Shown here piece by piece: positions 1-7,116 of a DNA stretch of 64,000 nt (position 1 is its first letter; each line of letters starts with the position of its first letter). This stretch comes from Ruminiclostridium papyrosolvens DSM 2782 (GTDB taxonomy: Bacteria > Bacillota > Clostridia > Acetivibrionales > DSM-1351): positions 2,039,001 to 2,103,000 of the forward strand of contig NZ_CP119677.1 of the NCBI RefSeq assembly GCF_029318685.1, given 5' to 3'. The translations under genes were made by a program, and so were the position numbers. The notes beneath the pieces are model-generated. The model searched no databases, was not told the DNA's origin, and worked only from the letters and a program-made list of their open reading frames with translations.

Positions 1-3000
1 ACTATTGAAACCCCGGTGTCTGTAGGGACAGTAAATAACATAGAACCTGCTGCCCAAACTATACCAACAGTCGAACAGTCGACGGTAAGAGCCAATACAC
101 AATCCGTTATTACCCCGGTTGAATCATCCGTTGCAAACAACAATATCCAAGCTCCTGAAACAAGCCCTATAAATCAAGTGCAAGCAGAGAATCAACCGAC
201 TTCAAATGGTGTCACCCTTACAGAACGTGGTTATAGTACTGCCGGGAAAGATGCCTTAATAAGCAAAAAGAATGTTAAAGCATATCAATTTGATAATCCG
301 GAAGTTAAGCCTTTTTATCAAGACTACGCAAAATACATACTTGATAATGAATTTGTTCCTAACAAAAATCTTAATCGTGATACTAAAGTAATGAAAATGC
401 TTAGAGAAGATACAGGTCTTACACCAAAGGACATTAAAACAGGACTTGAGAAGTTAGTTGTGAATCAAGGACAGGAAAATGTTGCAGCTGCAAAAAGGAT
501 TGAATTAGTTATTGATGATATGCTCACTAAAGGATTTGATTCGGTTGTAGCCGGGAATATTCCACCAGTTCAAGATTATATTGACATTAAAAACAAACTT
601 GAAGGTACAAACTACACAGTACCAATACAGGAGGATGAAGATTTACCGATTCCAGATATAAATAATAATCTAGTAAAGTCAACAGTGCCTGAAAATGTTC
701 AGGAACCCCAACCCGTTTCTGTAGTAAATGAACCTGTGAAGAATACTATCAATAATTCAAAGCAGCAGAAAACACCTGACGAAAAAAAATACGATACATT
801 AAAGGGTTTGCTTGATGAATTAATAGCAAAGAAAGCAAAGGCCACAACCAATGATGAAATTAAGGCACTTGAAAATGACATTGAAAAGGTTAGAATAAAC
901 CTTCAGCTATTCGCTCAAAATTCAAGTAAGGCTCTTACAGGTGAACAGGCAGTAAGTGATTTTTATAAAAACAGTGTGCTGAAATCCTATATTGTCCCTG
1001 AAAATGTTAAGAGTACTTTAGATGAATTAAATTACCTGTACGATATGGAAAGTAATGCCGGTCAACTTGAACAGGCAGTAATAAACATCAACAAGGATAT
1101 GCCGGAAGTAATAAATAGATTAAAAAGTCAGAAGTCGTTGCAAAGTGGTACAGACACAGCCGAAGCCTTGATAATCGAAAAGATATTTATTGAACAGGCA
1201 AAAGATACCGGGGATTTTTCAGAACTTGACAATTGGTTGCAGATAGTAAGAGAAAGGGTAACACCGACAGCACAGGCATTACAGGCAATGAATATGTTCA
1301 AACGATTCACCCCGGAAAACACTCTCTTACAGGCTAAAAAAATTGTTGATGAATCGAGGACACCAGCGGATAACAAAGAGATAGACAATAAAGCCAAAAG
1401 GCTAAAAGATGAACTTGATAATATTCAGGACGATACCGGAGAAGTTGCAAAAGATGCCGTAAAAAAAGCCAAGGAGTTAGAGCGAAAATCACGTGCTAAA
1501 AAGCAAGCTATAGAAGGTAAGGACAATCCAAATGGGATATCACAGAAAGATATTGACGATATGGATCCTGCAGAACTTCTAATGGTGAAAATTGAAAGTA
1601 CATTAAAAGAACCAAAAGCCAAAGAACACGATTTTGTTAATGACATGGTTAATGAGCTATTTAATGTAGCCAAAGAATCTCCTTTACCTGAGAGAGTTAC
1701 ACAGAAGGACGAGCCGTTAAATTTCATGGCACAGGCTATTCAAAATAGGGAGCAGTATAGAAATATATGGCTTAAAGCAAAGGAAGGTTTAAAGGCTAAA
1801 TACGAAGGTACGGAGCAATTCAAAATGTTATCGGACTACTTTGAAAAGGGTATCAAACCTACTTTTTCCGTAAAAACCTTAGATGCTGCAATAGGTAGAT
1901 ACGTTTCCTCTCTGAAATCAAGTAATGGCGAAGGAACTGTCAAAGAAACGAAAACAAGTCTTGATGATATTGTTAAGAACTACTACAAGGTTGGAGAAAA
2001 AACTATTTCAAATATGGTTAATGAAATGGTGGAACGTGCCGGACTTAATAAGCAGGATGCTGCTACACTTGAAAAATATGTCCGTAACCGTATGCATGTA
2101 CTGACAAAGGCAAAAAGAGAATCTATTCTTGCTAGTATTTTTAATGAAAAACCACCGCAGGAGGTTGACAGGCTTAGAACTGTAAGGCAGCTGTCAAACT
2201 TGGGAGCATTCAAACATGAAACTTATGCCAACAAAGCTTTTAAAAAATTAAGTGCTGAAGCTAAAAAGATTGTTGCAAAATCCGGTATTGATTTTGGAAA
2301 GGTTGCTTTAAGTAGTGTTGAGAATGAACAATTAAATAAAGTTAAACTTTTAAAGGAAGTCAGCGAGAAGTTAGACATAAACGATACTGATTTGAAGCTT
2401 GTTGTAAATGCCATAAGTGATGAATTTGACAGGGTTCTTGAGAAGAAGAAGGACAGTATAGCTAATGTATTCTCCAAAAGAGAGATTAAGAAAAAGGCCT
2501 TTTATGATAAACTTCTTGATTACTACGATAAAGGATATTTCAACAATCCAAGACTGAGAGAGATTATCGCTGAAAAAATGGGATTACCAAGTCTTACTGA
2601 TGGAGCTATGGAAAAGCTTATATCAGAGACAGAACAACTGGCAAAGTTACCAAAGCAAGGTTTTAATAACTTTGTACAGAGGGAAGAAATTGAAACCCGT
2701 ATACTCACGGACTTAAAGAACATTGTGCCTGCAAGTTGGTCTAAGAAGGTATCTACAGTACAAGCTATAATGCAGCTCTTGAATCTTAAAACGGCAACCA
2801 GAAACATATTAGGAAACGAAGGAGCCTACAGGTCAGAACGTGCTGCAAGAAATATAATGGGCTTTATAGATTGGGGTAAATCCTTTGTAACCGGACAAAG
2901 AGAAATAACATTCAAGAAGGGAACTGATTTATTTAGGGATACGGAAGGCAGATGGAGGTTCGCTAAAGATTTATTAAAAGCTACAAAGGCAGCATGGAAA

Positions 3001-4647
3001 GGATATAATCTCTATGGGTTTGAAGCAGATAAGGACGTTAAGCATTTGACAACTTCTTCAAACACATTTAAGTCAAACATAAACCCATTCAAGTGGATGG
3101 AAAAGAGTCTCAATGTTACTCTTAGGGGATTTGATTATGCTGCATACATGAGAGGTTTAAGGGATATGGCCGGAGAATCCGCATATGTTGCAGGCTTGAA
3201 TATGGGCTTAAAAGGTAAAGAACTTAAAACCTATGCTGCGGATTATCTTAAAAATATGGACAAAACAGCTTTTGAGGCAGCTAAAGAATATGGACGAAGG
3301 ATAACTTTTCAGGACAGTGTAAGTGGAATAGGTGATGCACTTGGGGAGCTTAAAGCTTGGATGAATAAAGCCGGTACAGGGAATAAGGTTAATAAGCGAG
3401 GTATGAAAACCCATGAATTTGGAATGGGTGATGTTATGTTGAAGTATGGCCGGACGTTGGGTGTCATGCTCCAAAGGTCGCTTGAATTTTCTCCTGCCGG
3501 ATTTGTAATGAGTGCTATGGACGTACACAACGCTATATCAGCTAAAAGAAGGGGAGAACCTGTAAACAGTAAGGCAATTACTGAAAGTATATCCAGAGCC
3601 GTATTTGGAACAGCAGGCTTTACCCTGATGGGTGCATTGCTTGAATCCCTGGGAATTATTAGCGGTGGAGAAGATGATTACGAAATGGAGGATTTACAAA
3701 GGAAGATAGGCCTTGGGAAATACCGTATAAATACAAGTGCTTTGTTTAGGTATATAATTTCTGGATTTGATAAAAAAGAAGCAAAACCCAAAGATGGAGA
3801 TTTTATATATACATATGATTGGATACAACCTGTAGCTATGTCTTTTGCATTTGGTGCCAACATGAGTAAGGATATTCGTAATAAGAAAAGGTTAACAGCT
3901 ACTGGGATTTTGGATACTGCCGGAGCAGGAGTAAGTGGAATGATGGACACCATAGGAGAACAGGGAGGATTCACAGGTATAACCAGATTCATGCAGAAAA
4001 AGGATATCGGCGATGCAGTTCAATATTCTGCTCAAAACATGATTACCGGGTTTACGGGAACCTTTAATAATCAGTTGAGACAGCTAACAGATAATACCAC
4101 CCGTGATACTTCCGGAGATAATTTTAATAAGACTTTATTAAATATGATTGCAAACAGACTTCCCGGATTGTCCAAGAAACTTCCTGAGAAGATAGACGAA
4201 ACAGGTGAAGTCAAGCAAGTATACAGCGGTGACACAAATTCTCCTTTAAATGTATTTCTTAATCCTGCATTTGTTTCAAGGTATAAACCAACTGATGGTA
4301 TGAAGCTTTTAATTGATATTTATGCCAATACCGGAGAAACTAAAATAGCTCCAAGGCAAGTTGAAAAAAGTGTTACTAAAAACGGTATTAAAATAAATCT
4401 TACAAAAGATGAAATTGTTCAGTTCCAGAAGGATGCAGGAAAGTCAACCATGGCAAGATTGGATACTCTTAAAGATAATGATGCATTTAATAGTCTCAAA
4501 ACAGACTATGCAAAAGCTGAATACGTTTACCGATTTATGAACAGGGAAATGGAAATAGCACGTAAAAAGATTTTGAGAAATATTCCGAACGATGACCCAA
4601 GATATATTGAAGGGCTTAATGAAAGAAATAAGAAACTGGGGAGGTAA
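1..4647 (+). CDS. Giant phage virion-type (polyvalent-like) protein, 5' part cut by window edge
   Basis: The frame is open from the first base and more than 1540 residues are visible; a GTG at 16 is only an internal candidate start, so the true N terminus lies upstream. The visible part begins with a Gln/Pro/Thr/Val-rich linker (about residues 1-65 counted from 16), then long charged helical stretches with Lys/Glu-rich coiled-coil character (about 255-520), and further helical domains. Around residues 1195-1216 is a hydrophobic, membrane-segment-like stretch. Size, position just before the holin and this architecture resemble the large polyvalent proteins of phages and conjugative elements, thought to be packaged and delivered with the DNA. 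I see no clear enzymatic motif in the visible part. A tail-associated protein is the alternative. Confidence 0.6.
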   Translation, partial: TIETPVSVGTVNNIEPAAQTIPTVEQSTVRANTQSVITPVESSVANNNIQAPETSPINQVQAENQPTSNGVTLTERGYSTAGKDALISKKNVKAYQFDNPEVKPFYQDYAKYILDNEFVPNKNLNRDTKVMKMLREDTGLTPKDIKTGLEKLVVNQGQENVAAAKRIELVIDDMLTKGFDSVVAGNIPPVQDYIDIKNKLEGTNYTVPIQEDEDLPIPDINNNLVKSTVPENVQEPQPVSVVNEPVKNTINNSKQQKTPDEKKYDTLKGLLDELIAKKAKATTNDEIKALENDIEKVRINLQLFAQNSSKALTGEQAVSDFYKNSVLKSYIVPENVKSTLDELNYLYDMESNAGQLEQAVININKDMPEVINRLKSQKSLQSGTDTAEALIIEKIFIEQAKDTGDFSELDNWLQIVRERVTPTAQALQAMNMFKRFTPENTLLQAKKIVDESRTPADNKEIDNKAKRLKDELDNIQDDTGEVAKDAVKKAKELERKSRAKKQAIEGKDNPNGISQKDIDDMDPAELLMVKIESTLKEPKAKEHDFVNDMVNELFNVAKESPLPERVTQKDEPLNFMAQAIQNREQYRNIWLKAKEGLKAKYEGTEQFKMLSDYFEKGIKPTFSVKTLDAAIGRYVSSLKSSNGEGTVKETKTSLDDIVKNYYKVGEKTISNMVNEMVERAGLNKQDAATLEKYVRNRMHVLTKAKRESILASIFNEKPPQEVDRLRTVRQLSNLGAFKHETYANKAFKKLSAEAKKIVAKSGIDFGKVALSSVENEQLNKVKLLKEVSEKLDINDTDLKLVVNAISDEFDRVLEKKKDSIANVFSKREIKKKAFYDKLLDYYDKGYFNNPRLREIIAEKMGLPSLTDGAMEKLISETEQLAKLPKQGFNNFVQREEIETRILTDLKNIVPASWSKKVSTVQAIMQLLNLKTATRNILGNEGAYRSERAARNIMGFIDWGKSFVTGQREITFKKGTDLFRDTEGRWRFAKDLLKATKAAWKGYNLYGFEADKDVKHLTTSSNTFKSNINPFKWMEKSLNVTLRGFDYAAYMRGLRDMAGESAYVAGLNMGLKGKELKTYAADYLKNMDKTAFEAAKEYGRRITFQDSVSGIGDALGELKAWMNKAGTGNKVNKRGMKTHEFGMGDVMLKYGRTLGVMLQRSLEFSPAGFVMSAMDVHNAISAKRRGEPVNSKAITESISRAVFGTAGFTLMGALLESLGIISGGEDDYEMEDLQRKIGLGKYRINTSALFRYIISGFDKKEAKPKDGDFIYTYDWIQPVAMSFAFGANMSKDIRNKKRLTATGILDTAGAGVSGMMDTIGEQGGFTGITRFMQKKDIGDAVQYSAQNMITGFTGTFNNQLRQLTDNTTRDTSGDNFNKTLLNMIANRLPGLSKKLPEKIDETGEVKQVYSGDTNSPLNVFLNPAFVSRYKPTDGMKLLIDIYANTGETKIAPRQVEKSVTKNGIKINLTKDEIVQFQKDAGKSTMARLDTLKDNDAFNSLKTDYAKAEYVYRFMNREMEIARKKILRNIPNDDPRYIEGLNERNKKLGR

Positions 4648-4674
4648 GAGCTTAGAAATAAGCTCTTCTTTTTT
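4646..4674 (+). terminator. Rho-independent terminator after the giant phage protein
   Basis: A perfect 9-bp stem (AAGAGCTTA / TAAGCTCTT) with a GAAA tetraloop is followed by CTTTTTT. It begins inside the stop codon of the upstream gene. It separates the giant protein transcript from the lysis genes. Confidence 0.88.
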
Positions 4675-4739
4675 GACTATTCAAAGGTATATGAAGTGTT
4701 AGTTTTAAGATAATAAAACATCTCTGGGAGGACAAATAT

Positions 4740-5144
4740 ATGGATAAATTCAGTGTTAATTCTATAGTAGCATTGGTCGCAACAATTTTTACATGGTTAT
4801 TTGGAACTTGGGATATAGCAATATCTGTACTAGTCACTTTTATGGCACTTGACTATTGTACAGGGCTTATCAAAGGATACGTACTTAAAAAACTTAGTAG
4901 CAATATTGGACTTAAAGGATTGGCACGTAAAGCGGTAATATTTATAGTCTTGATTGTAGCTGTTTCATTAGACAGGCTGTCAGGAAGTGGACAATGGGTA
5001 TTCAGAACTTTAGTTTGTTATTTTTATATTGCCAATGAAGGGTTAAGCATTGTTGAAAACTGTGCCCAGTTGGGATTACCTATACCCAAAAAAATCAAAG
5101 AAGCTTTAATTCAACTAAAGGAAGGGGGGAAGAAAAGTGTATAG
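4740..5144 (+). CDS. Phage holin (toxin-secretion/phage lysis holin family)
   Basis: A small 134-residue membrane protein with about three to four hydrophobic segments (roughly 8-24, 27-46, 64-82, 88-106). It carries the LDYCTGLIKGY pattern after the second segment, typical of the Phage_holin_4 (Cph1-type) family. Such holins make lesions in the cytoplasmic membrane that release or activate the endolysin. The gene follows a GGGAGG ribosome binding site and overlaps the endolysin gene by 8 bases, a standard holin-endolysin cassette. Identification is by sequence pattern and context. Confidence 0.88.
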   Translation: MDKFSVNSIVALVATIFTWLFGTWDIAISVLVTFMALDYCTGLIKGYVLKKLSSNIGLKGLARKAVIFIVLIVAVSLDRLSGSGQWVFRTLVCYFYIANEGLSIVENCAQLGLPIPKKIKEALIQLKEGGKKSV

Positions 5145-5841
5145 TGTTAAATTCAAGTACTCGGACGAATCATACGTGTACCACAAACTTATTACAGCAG
5201 TAAATGTCTTGTGTGCTGCAAAAGGCAAAAACTGTTTATGTACCTCTGGTTACAGGAGTTTGGCAAAGCAAAAAGTGATTAATGCTCAGTCGTTGGCTCA
5301 GAGAAAAAGTCAAGGTGGATATCAATTGTCAAATGGTGCGGTATATACTCCTGATGGCAAGTGTTGGGCAGCACCTTTTGGTAAATCAAATCATTGCTTT
5401 TGTATAGCTATGGATATTACTGATGAGTGGTTCAATAAACTTAGTAATTCAGAATTGAAGAAATATGGTCTTATTAAGCCCATGTCATACGAACCGTGGC
5501 ATGTCGAGCTAATAGAAACCCGTGGACTTAGCCAGTTACAAAAAGAAGCAATCAGAGACAGTGTATTGAGAGGAACAGGTGAAAATGATATGAACGTAAA
5601 AGAATTTCAAGCTATGACAGGGTTAAAAGATGATGGAATCGTGGGGCCTGTGACAAAAGCAAAGGCAAAAGAAATGTTGCAAGTGTGTCAGGAGATACTT
5701 GGAAATAAATTTGATAACCCTGAATCTGTTATAAAAGCTTGCATGTCTAATCCGGGCATGTGGACTAAAAAATTGAGCGAAGTACCTCACTTGGGGGATT
5801 ATACTATGAACATAGTAAAAATGATGGGAGGTCGTACATAA
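5137..5841 (+). CDS. Phage endolysin: M15-type peptidase plus peptidoglycan-binding-like domain
   Basis: A 234-residue lysin. The N-terminal domain (about 1-130) shows the VanY/M15 metallopeptidase signature: SGYRS near 37-41, an S-x-H-x4-A-x-D pattern with His86 and Asp93, and EPWHVEL with His122, which together bind zinc. This fold cleaves peptide cross-bridges in cell wall. Residues about 153-182 (VKEFQAMTGLKDDGIVG) look like a PG_binding_1 repeat. The remaining 50 residues are not recognised. The start is GTG behind AAGGAAGGGGGGAAG, overlapping the holin. There is no signal peptide, consistent with export through the holin. Confidence 0.88.
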   Translation: MYSVKFKYSDESYVYHKLITAVNVLCAAKGKNCLCTSGYRSLAKQKVINAQSLAQRKSQGGYQLSNGAVYTPDGKCWAAPFGKSNHCFCIAMDITDEWFNKLSNSELKKYGLIKPMSYEPWHVELIETRGLSQLQKEAIRDSVLRGTGENDMNVKEFQAMTGLKDDGIVGPVTKAKAKEMLQVCQEILGNKFDNPESVIKACMSNPGMWTKKLSEVPHLGDYTMNIVKMMGGRT

Positions 5842-5842
5842 T

Positions 5843-6016
5843 ATGAAAGAAAAAATTGCAAAGCTCATAGATGTTAAAACAATCGTAACCTTTATTCTGG
5901 TTGGTGCCTTAATCGGGTTTATAGCTACAGGAAAATTAGAAGCAAAAGAAATTACACCATTGGCTACTATGGCTGTATCTTTCTTTTTTGCTGTAAAACT
6001 TACGGATAAAAAGTAG
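5843..6016 (+). CDS. Small phage membrane protein, possible accessory holin
   Basis: This 57-codon frame starts with an ATG right after the endolysin stop, with GGGAGG in the end of the endolysin gene as ribosome binding site. The product has a basic/acidic N terminus, a hydrophobic segment at about residues 12-30, a short polar link and a second hydrophobic segment at about 40-53, ending in charged residues (TDKK). Two-segment peptides of 50-60 residues are common immediately beside clostridial phage lysins, and an auxiliary holin or antiholin role is plausible but inferred only from position and topology. Confidence 0.7.
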   Translation: MKEKIAKLIDVKTIVTFILVGALIGFIATGKLEAKEITPLATMAVSFFFAVKLTDKK

Positions 6017-6044
6017 CGTACTAATATATTTTTAATAAAATGTG

Positions 6045-6072
6045 TTTACTTTTCCGGAAAGTGGTATATAAT
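6045..6072 (+). promoter_or_regulatory. Promoter of the antisense RNA
   Basis: TTTACT, a 16-base spacer and a perfect TATAAT. It lies behind the last lysis gene and directs transcription into the 3' end of the oppositely oriented toxin-like gene. Expected transcription start is near 6079. Confidence 0.65.
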
Positions 6073-6084
6073 ATAATATAAAGC

Positions 6085-6114
6085 AAGAGAGCAGTTTATA
6101 TAAACCACTCTCTT
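6085..6114. repeat. 30-base near-perfect palindrome in the toxin/antisense overlap
   Basis: AAGAGAG and CTCTCTT arms enclose GTTTATATAAAC; 26 of 30 positions pair, with two mismatched pairs. On the plus strand it is the 5' hairpin of the antisense RNA. On the minus strand it is the first strong hairpin downstream of the toxin stop codon and may end or stabilise that mRNA, although the following bases are not a clean T run. Confidence 0.6.
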
Positions 6115-6123
6115 ACTCGGCGA

Positions 6124-6234
6124 TTAAGAATGTCCATTATTGGCATTCTTTTCTTTTTTATATGTAACGTATAGGGTCACAGTATACATTACAATTCCAA
6201 GGGTATAATATACCACTCTAAGAAATATCTCCAT
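6124..6234 (-). CDS. 36-residue membrane peptide, candidate type I toxin
   Basis: The ATG sits 6 bases behind GGAGGTGA, the strongest ribosome binding site in the window. The peptide starts MEIFLRVVYYTLG, has one hydrophobic segment (about residues 3-26) and ends in a polar, basic tail (KKEKNANNGHS). Short one-segment peptides with charged tails, carried by prophages and faced by an antisense RNA, are typical of type I toxins; the Hol_Tox and TxpA-like groups are the nearest in style, but I cannot assign a family. The mRNA leader of about 100 bases folds a stem-loop just before the ribosome binding site, consistent with restrained translation. Toxicity is an inference. Confidence 0.6.
   Translation of the reverse strand: MEIFLRVVYYTLGIVMYTVTLYVTYKKEKNANNGHS
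6126..6159 (+). terminator. Terminator of the antisense RNA
   Basis: A 7-bp stem AAGAATG / CATTCTT extended by CC/GG with a one-base bulge and an ATTATT loop, then TTCTTTTTT. The same bases encode the C terminus of the toxin-like peptide on the other strand, so the antisense RNA is fully complementary to that mRNA here. Confidence 0.7.
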
Positions 6235-6258
6235 ATAATATCACCTCCTTTTGATAGC

Positions 6259-6298
6259 TTATGAGATAAAGTGAGGTTTACTTTGTGACATCTCATAA
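6259..6298 (-). promoter_or_regulatory. Stem-loop in the toxin mRNA leader, just before the ribosome binding site
   Basis: Read on the minus strand, TTATGAGAT pairs with ATCTCATAA (9 bp) around an inner AAAGT/ACTTT stem (5 bp), with a 5-base bulge and a 7-base loop. It ends about 10 bases before the GGAGGTGA. A second 6-bp hairpin (GTCAAT/ATTGAC, 6302-6321) precedes it. Structured leaders that limit ribosome loading are usual in type I toxin mRNAs. Confidence 0.55.
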
Positions 6299-6342
6299 AC
6301 AGTCAATGAGGCGTGATTGACATTTTCTTTCGCCTGTTCTAT

Positions 6343-6371
6343 ATATTATCACTTATGGAAAATAATTGCAA
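6343..6371 (-). promoter_or_regulatory. Promoter of the candidate toxin gene
   Basis: On the minus strand TTGCAA, a 17-base spacer and TAATAT. The predicted start near 6335 leaves a leader of about 100 bases before the toxin ATG. It lies just downstream of a terminator for the next leftward gene, so the toxin unit is transcribed on its own. Confidence 0.6.
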
Positions 6372-6379
6372 TATATACA

Positions 6380-6403
6380 AACAAAAAACGAGCCGAAGCC
6401 CGT
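6380..6403 (-). terminator. Terminator for the SOS-linked gene
   Basis: On the minus strand ACGGGC-TTCG-GCTCGT followed by TTTTTTGTTTG: a 6-bp stem (one G-T pair) with the stable UUCG tetraloop and a T run. It isolates the toxin unit from the upstream leftward gene. Confidence 0.82.
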
Positions 6404-6429
6404 ATTTTGTAAAAAATAATATACTAACA

Positions 6430-6468
6430 CCAAAAGGAGCGTTAGCCCATAGACCACGCTCCTTTTGG
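6430..6468. repeat. 12-bp perfect inverted repeat
   Basis: CCAAAAGGAGCG and CGCTCCTTTTGG are separated by 15 bases. It lies 3' of the leftward SOS-linked gene and before that gene's terminator. Neither side has an adjoining T run, so it is not a simple terminator. It may stabilise the mRNA end or be a protein-binding site. Confidence 0.6.
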
Positions 6469-6545
6469 ATGACTTCTCTCACGAAACATTTTTTTATGTT
6501 TATAATCAAATTATACAATGTATTACAAAATAATACAATCCTATT

Positions 6546-6836
6546 TTAATGATTAATGTACCACTGCTTTCCCGTGAAGTATAGATAAAACCGTGTACGT
6601 CCTGCTATACATTCATATCTGATTCCTGTAAATCCATTCTTTAAAGAGCTGCCACTACAACTTTTAATTACTTTATTAATTTTTATTCTTCGACCTTCCC
6701 ATACAAATGCAGTAGGAATAACTTGCCCGTTTGTTTTTATTACTGCATCTACTTCCAAAAACTCTTTACCTTCGGTTGTAAGTGAATCATTTTGACTACT
6801 ATCCTCCCATTGTCTCTGTTCAAACCCAAATGGCAT
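6546..6836 (-). CDS. Small LexA-box gene of unknown function in the prophage
   Basis: A 96-residue soluble protein. After a polar N terminus the core (about 28-94) alternates short beta-like stretches: VDAVIKTNGQVIPTAFVWEG, then RIKINKVI, then GFTGIRYEC and RTRFYLYFTGKQWYI. It resembles the small beta-rich proteins often found beside Y-family DNA polymerases, but this is from memory and not verified. The ATG follows AAGGAGG. The promoter is consensus-like with a LexA-type box over the start site, so induction by DNA damage is likely. It is a monocistronic unit between lysis genes and integrase; a role at prophage induction or an SOS-controlled cargo gene are both possible. Confidence 0.6.
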   Translation of the reverse strand: MPFGFEQRQWEDSSQNDSLTTEGKEFLEVDAVIKTNGQVIPTAFVWEGRRIKINKVIKSCSGSSLKNGFTGIRYECIAGRTRFYLYFTGKQWYINH

Positions 6837-6852
6837 ACAAAACCTCCTTAAT

Positions 6853-6866
6853 CGAACATGTGTTTG
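6853..6866 (-). promoter_or_regulatory. LexA (SOS) operator
   Basis: CGAACATGTGTTTG matches the Firmicute LexA/DinR consensus CGAAC-N4-GTTCG at all but one core position. It lies immediately downstream of the -10 element of the leftward gene, the position expected for repression. Confidence 0.65.
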
Positions 6867-6871
6867 ATAAT

Positions 6872-6900
6872 ATTATATGACTATACTTTGAAATTATCAA
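6872..6900 (-). promoter_or_regulatory. Promoter of the LexA-box gene
   Basis: On the minus strand TTGATA, a 17-base spacer and a perfect TATAAT, directly followed by the LexA-type box. Confidence 0.75.
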
Positions 6901-6998
6901 TGGAAGGTAATTGGATTCTATTTCTCTATTTATTATACTGAGCCAATATGATACATTAATTGGAATTAAATCAATAGCGTGTAAAGTATGGACTTATA

Positions 6999-7007
6999 TG
7001 GTATACT
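6999..7007 (+). promoter_or_regulatory. Extended -10 promoter for the integrase
   Basis: TGGTATACT is an extended -10 element; no good -35 hexamer lies at the right distance. Expected start near 7014, about 100 bases before the integrase ATG. Confidence 0.4.
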
Positions 7008-7042
7008 TTTCATTGAGTGAATAGACTTCGCGGGTCGACAAG

Positions 7043-7065
7043 AGCGGTGTTCCTGACCGCTTTTT
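7043..7065 (+). terminator. Terminator-like hairpin in the integrase leader
   Basis: AGCGGT / ACCGCT with a 7-base loop followed by TTTTT. It lies between the only evident promoter and the integrase start, so it may attenuate integrase transcription or release a short leader RNA. Confidence 0.6.
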
Positions 7066-7116
7066 CACTTTTGAAAATCAGGAATAAAACCTAATACTAC
7101 AGGAGGTATTAAAATA

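Larger units (their letters stand above)
6079..6159 (+). ncRNA. Candidate type I antitoxin: antisense RNA to the small toxin mRNA
   Basis: A consensus-like promoter is followed about 50 bases later by a Rho-independent terminator (stem AAGAATG / CATTCTT plus CC/GG, six-base loop, then TTCTTTTTT). This predicts an RNA of about 80 nt with no open frame of note. It first folds a long near-palindrome (6085-6114) and then reads antisense across the last codons and 3' untranslated region of the 36-codon gene on the other strand. Convergent 3' overlap of this kind is the layout of TxpA/RatA in Bacillus and of the prophage type I systems of Clostridioides difficile. The ends are predicted, not measured. 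Confidence 0.6.

Noticed and set aside
3208-3528. 106-codon minus-strand frame inside the giant phage protein
   Set aside because: It is antisense to a clearly coding frame and lacks a ribosome binding site and recognisable features.
6313-6549. 78-codon plus-strand frame across the toxin promoter region
   Set aside because: No ribosome binding site, and it runs across two minus-strand promoter/terminator elements and the 12-bp inverted repeat; composition is not protein-like.
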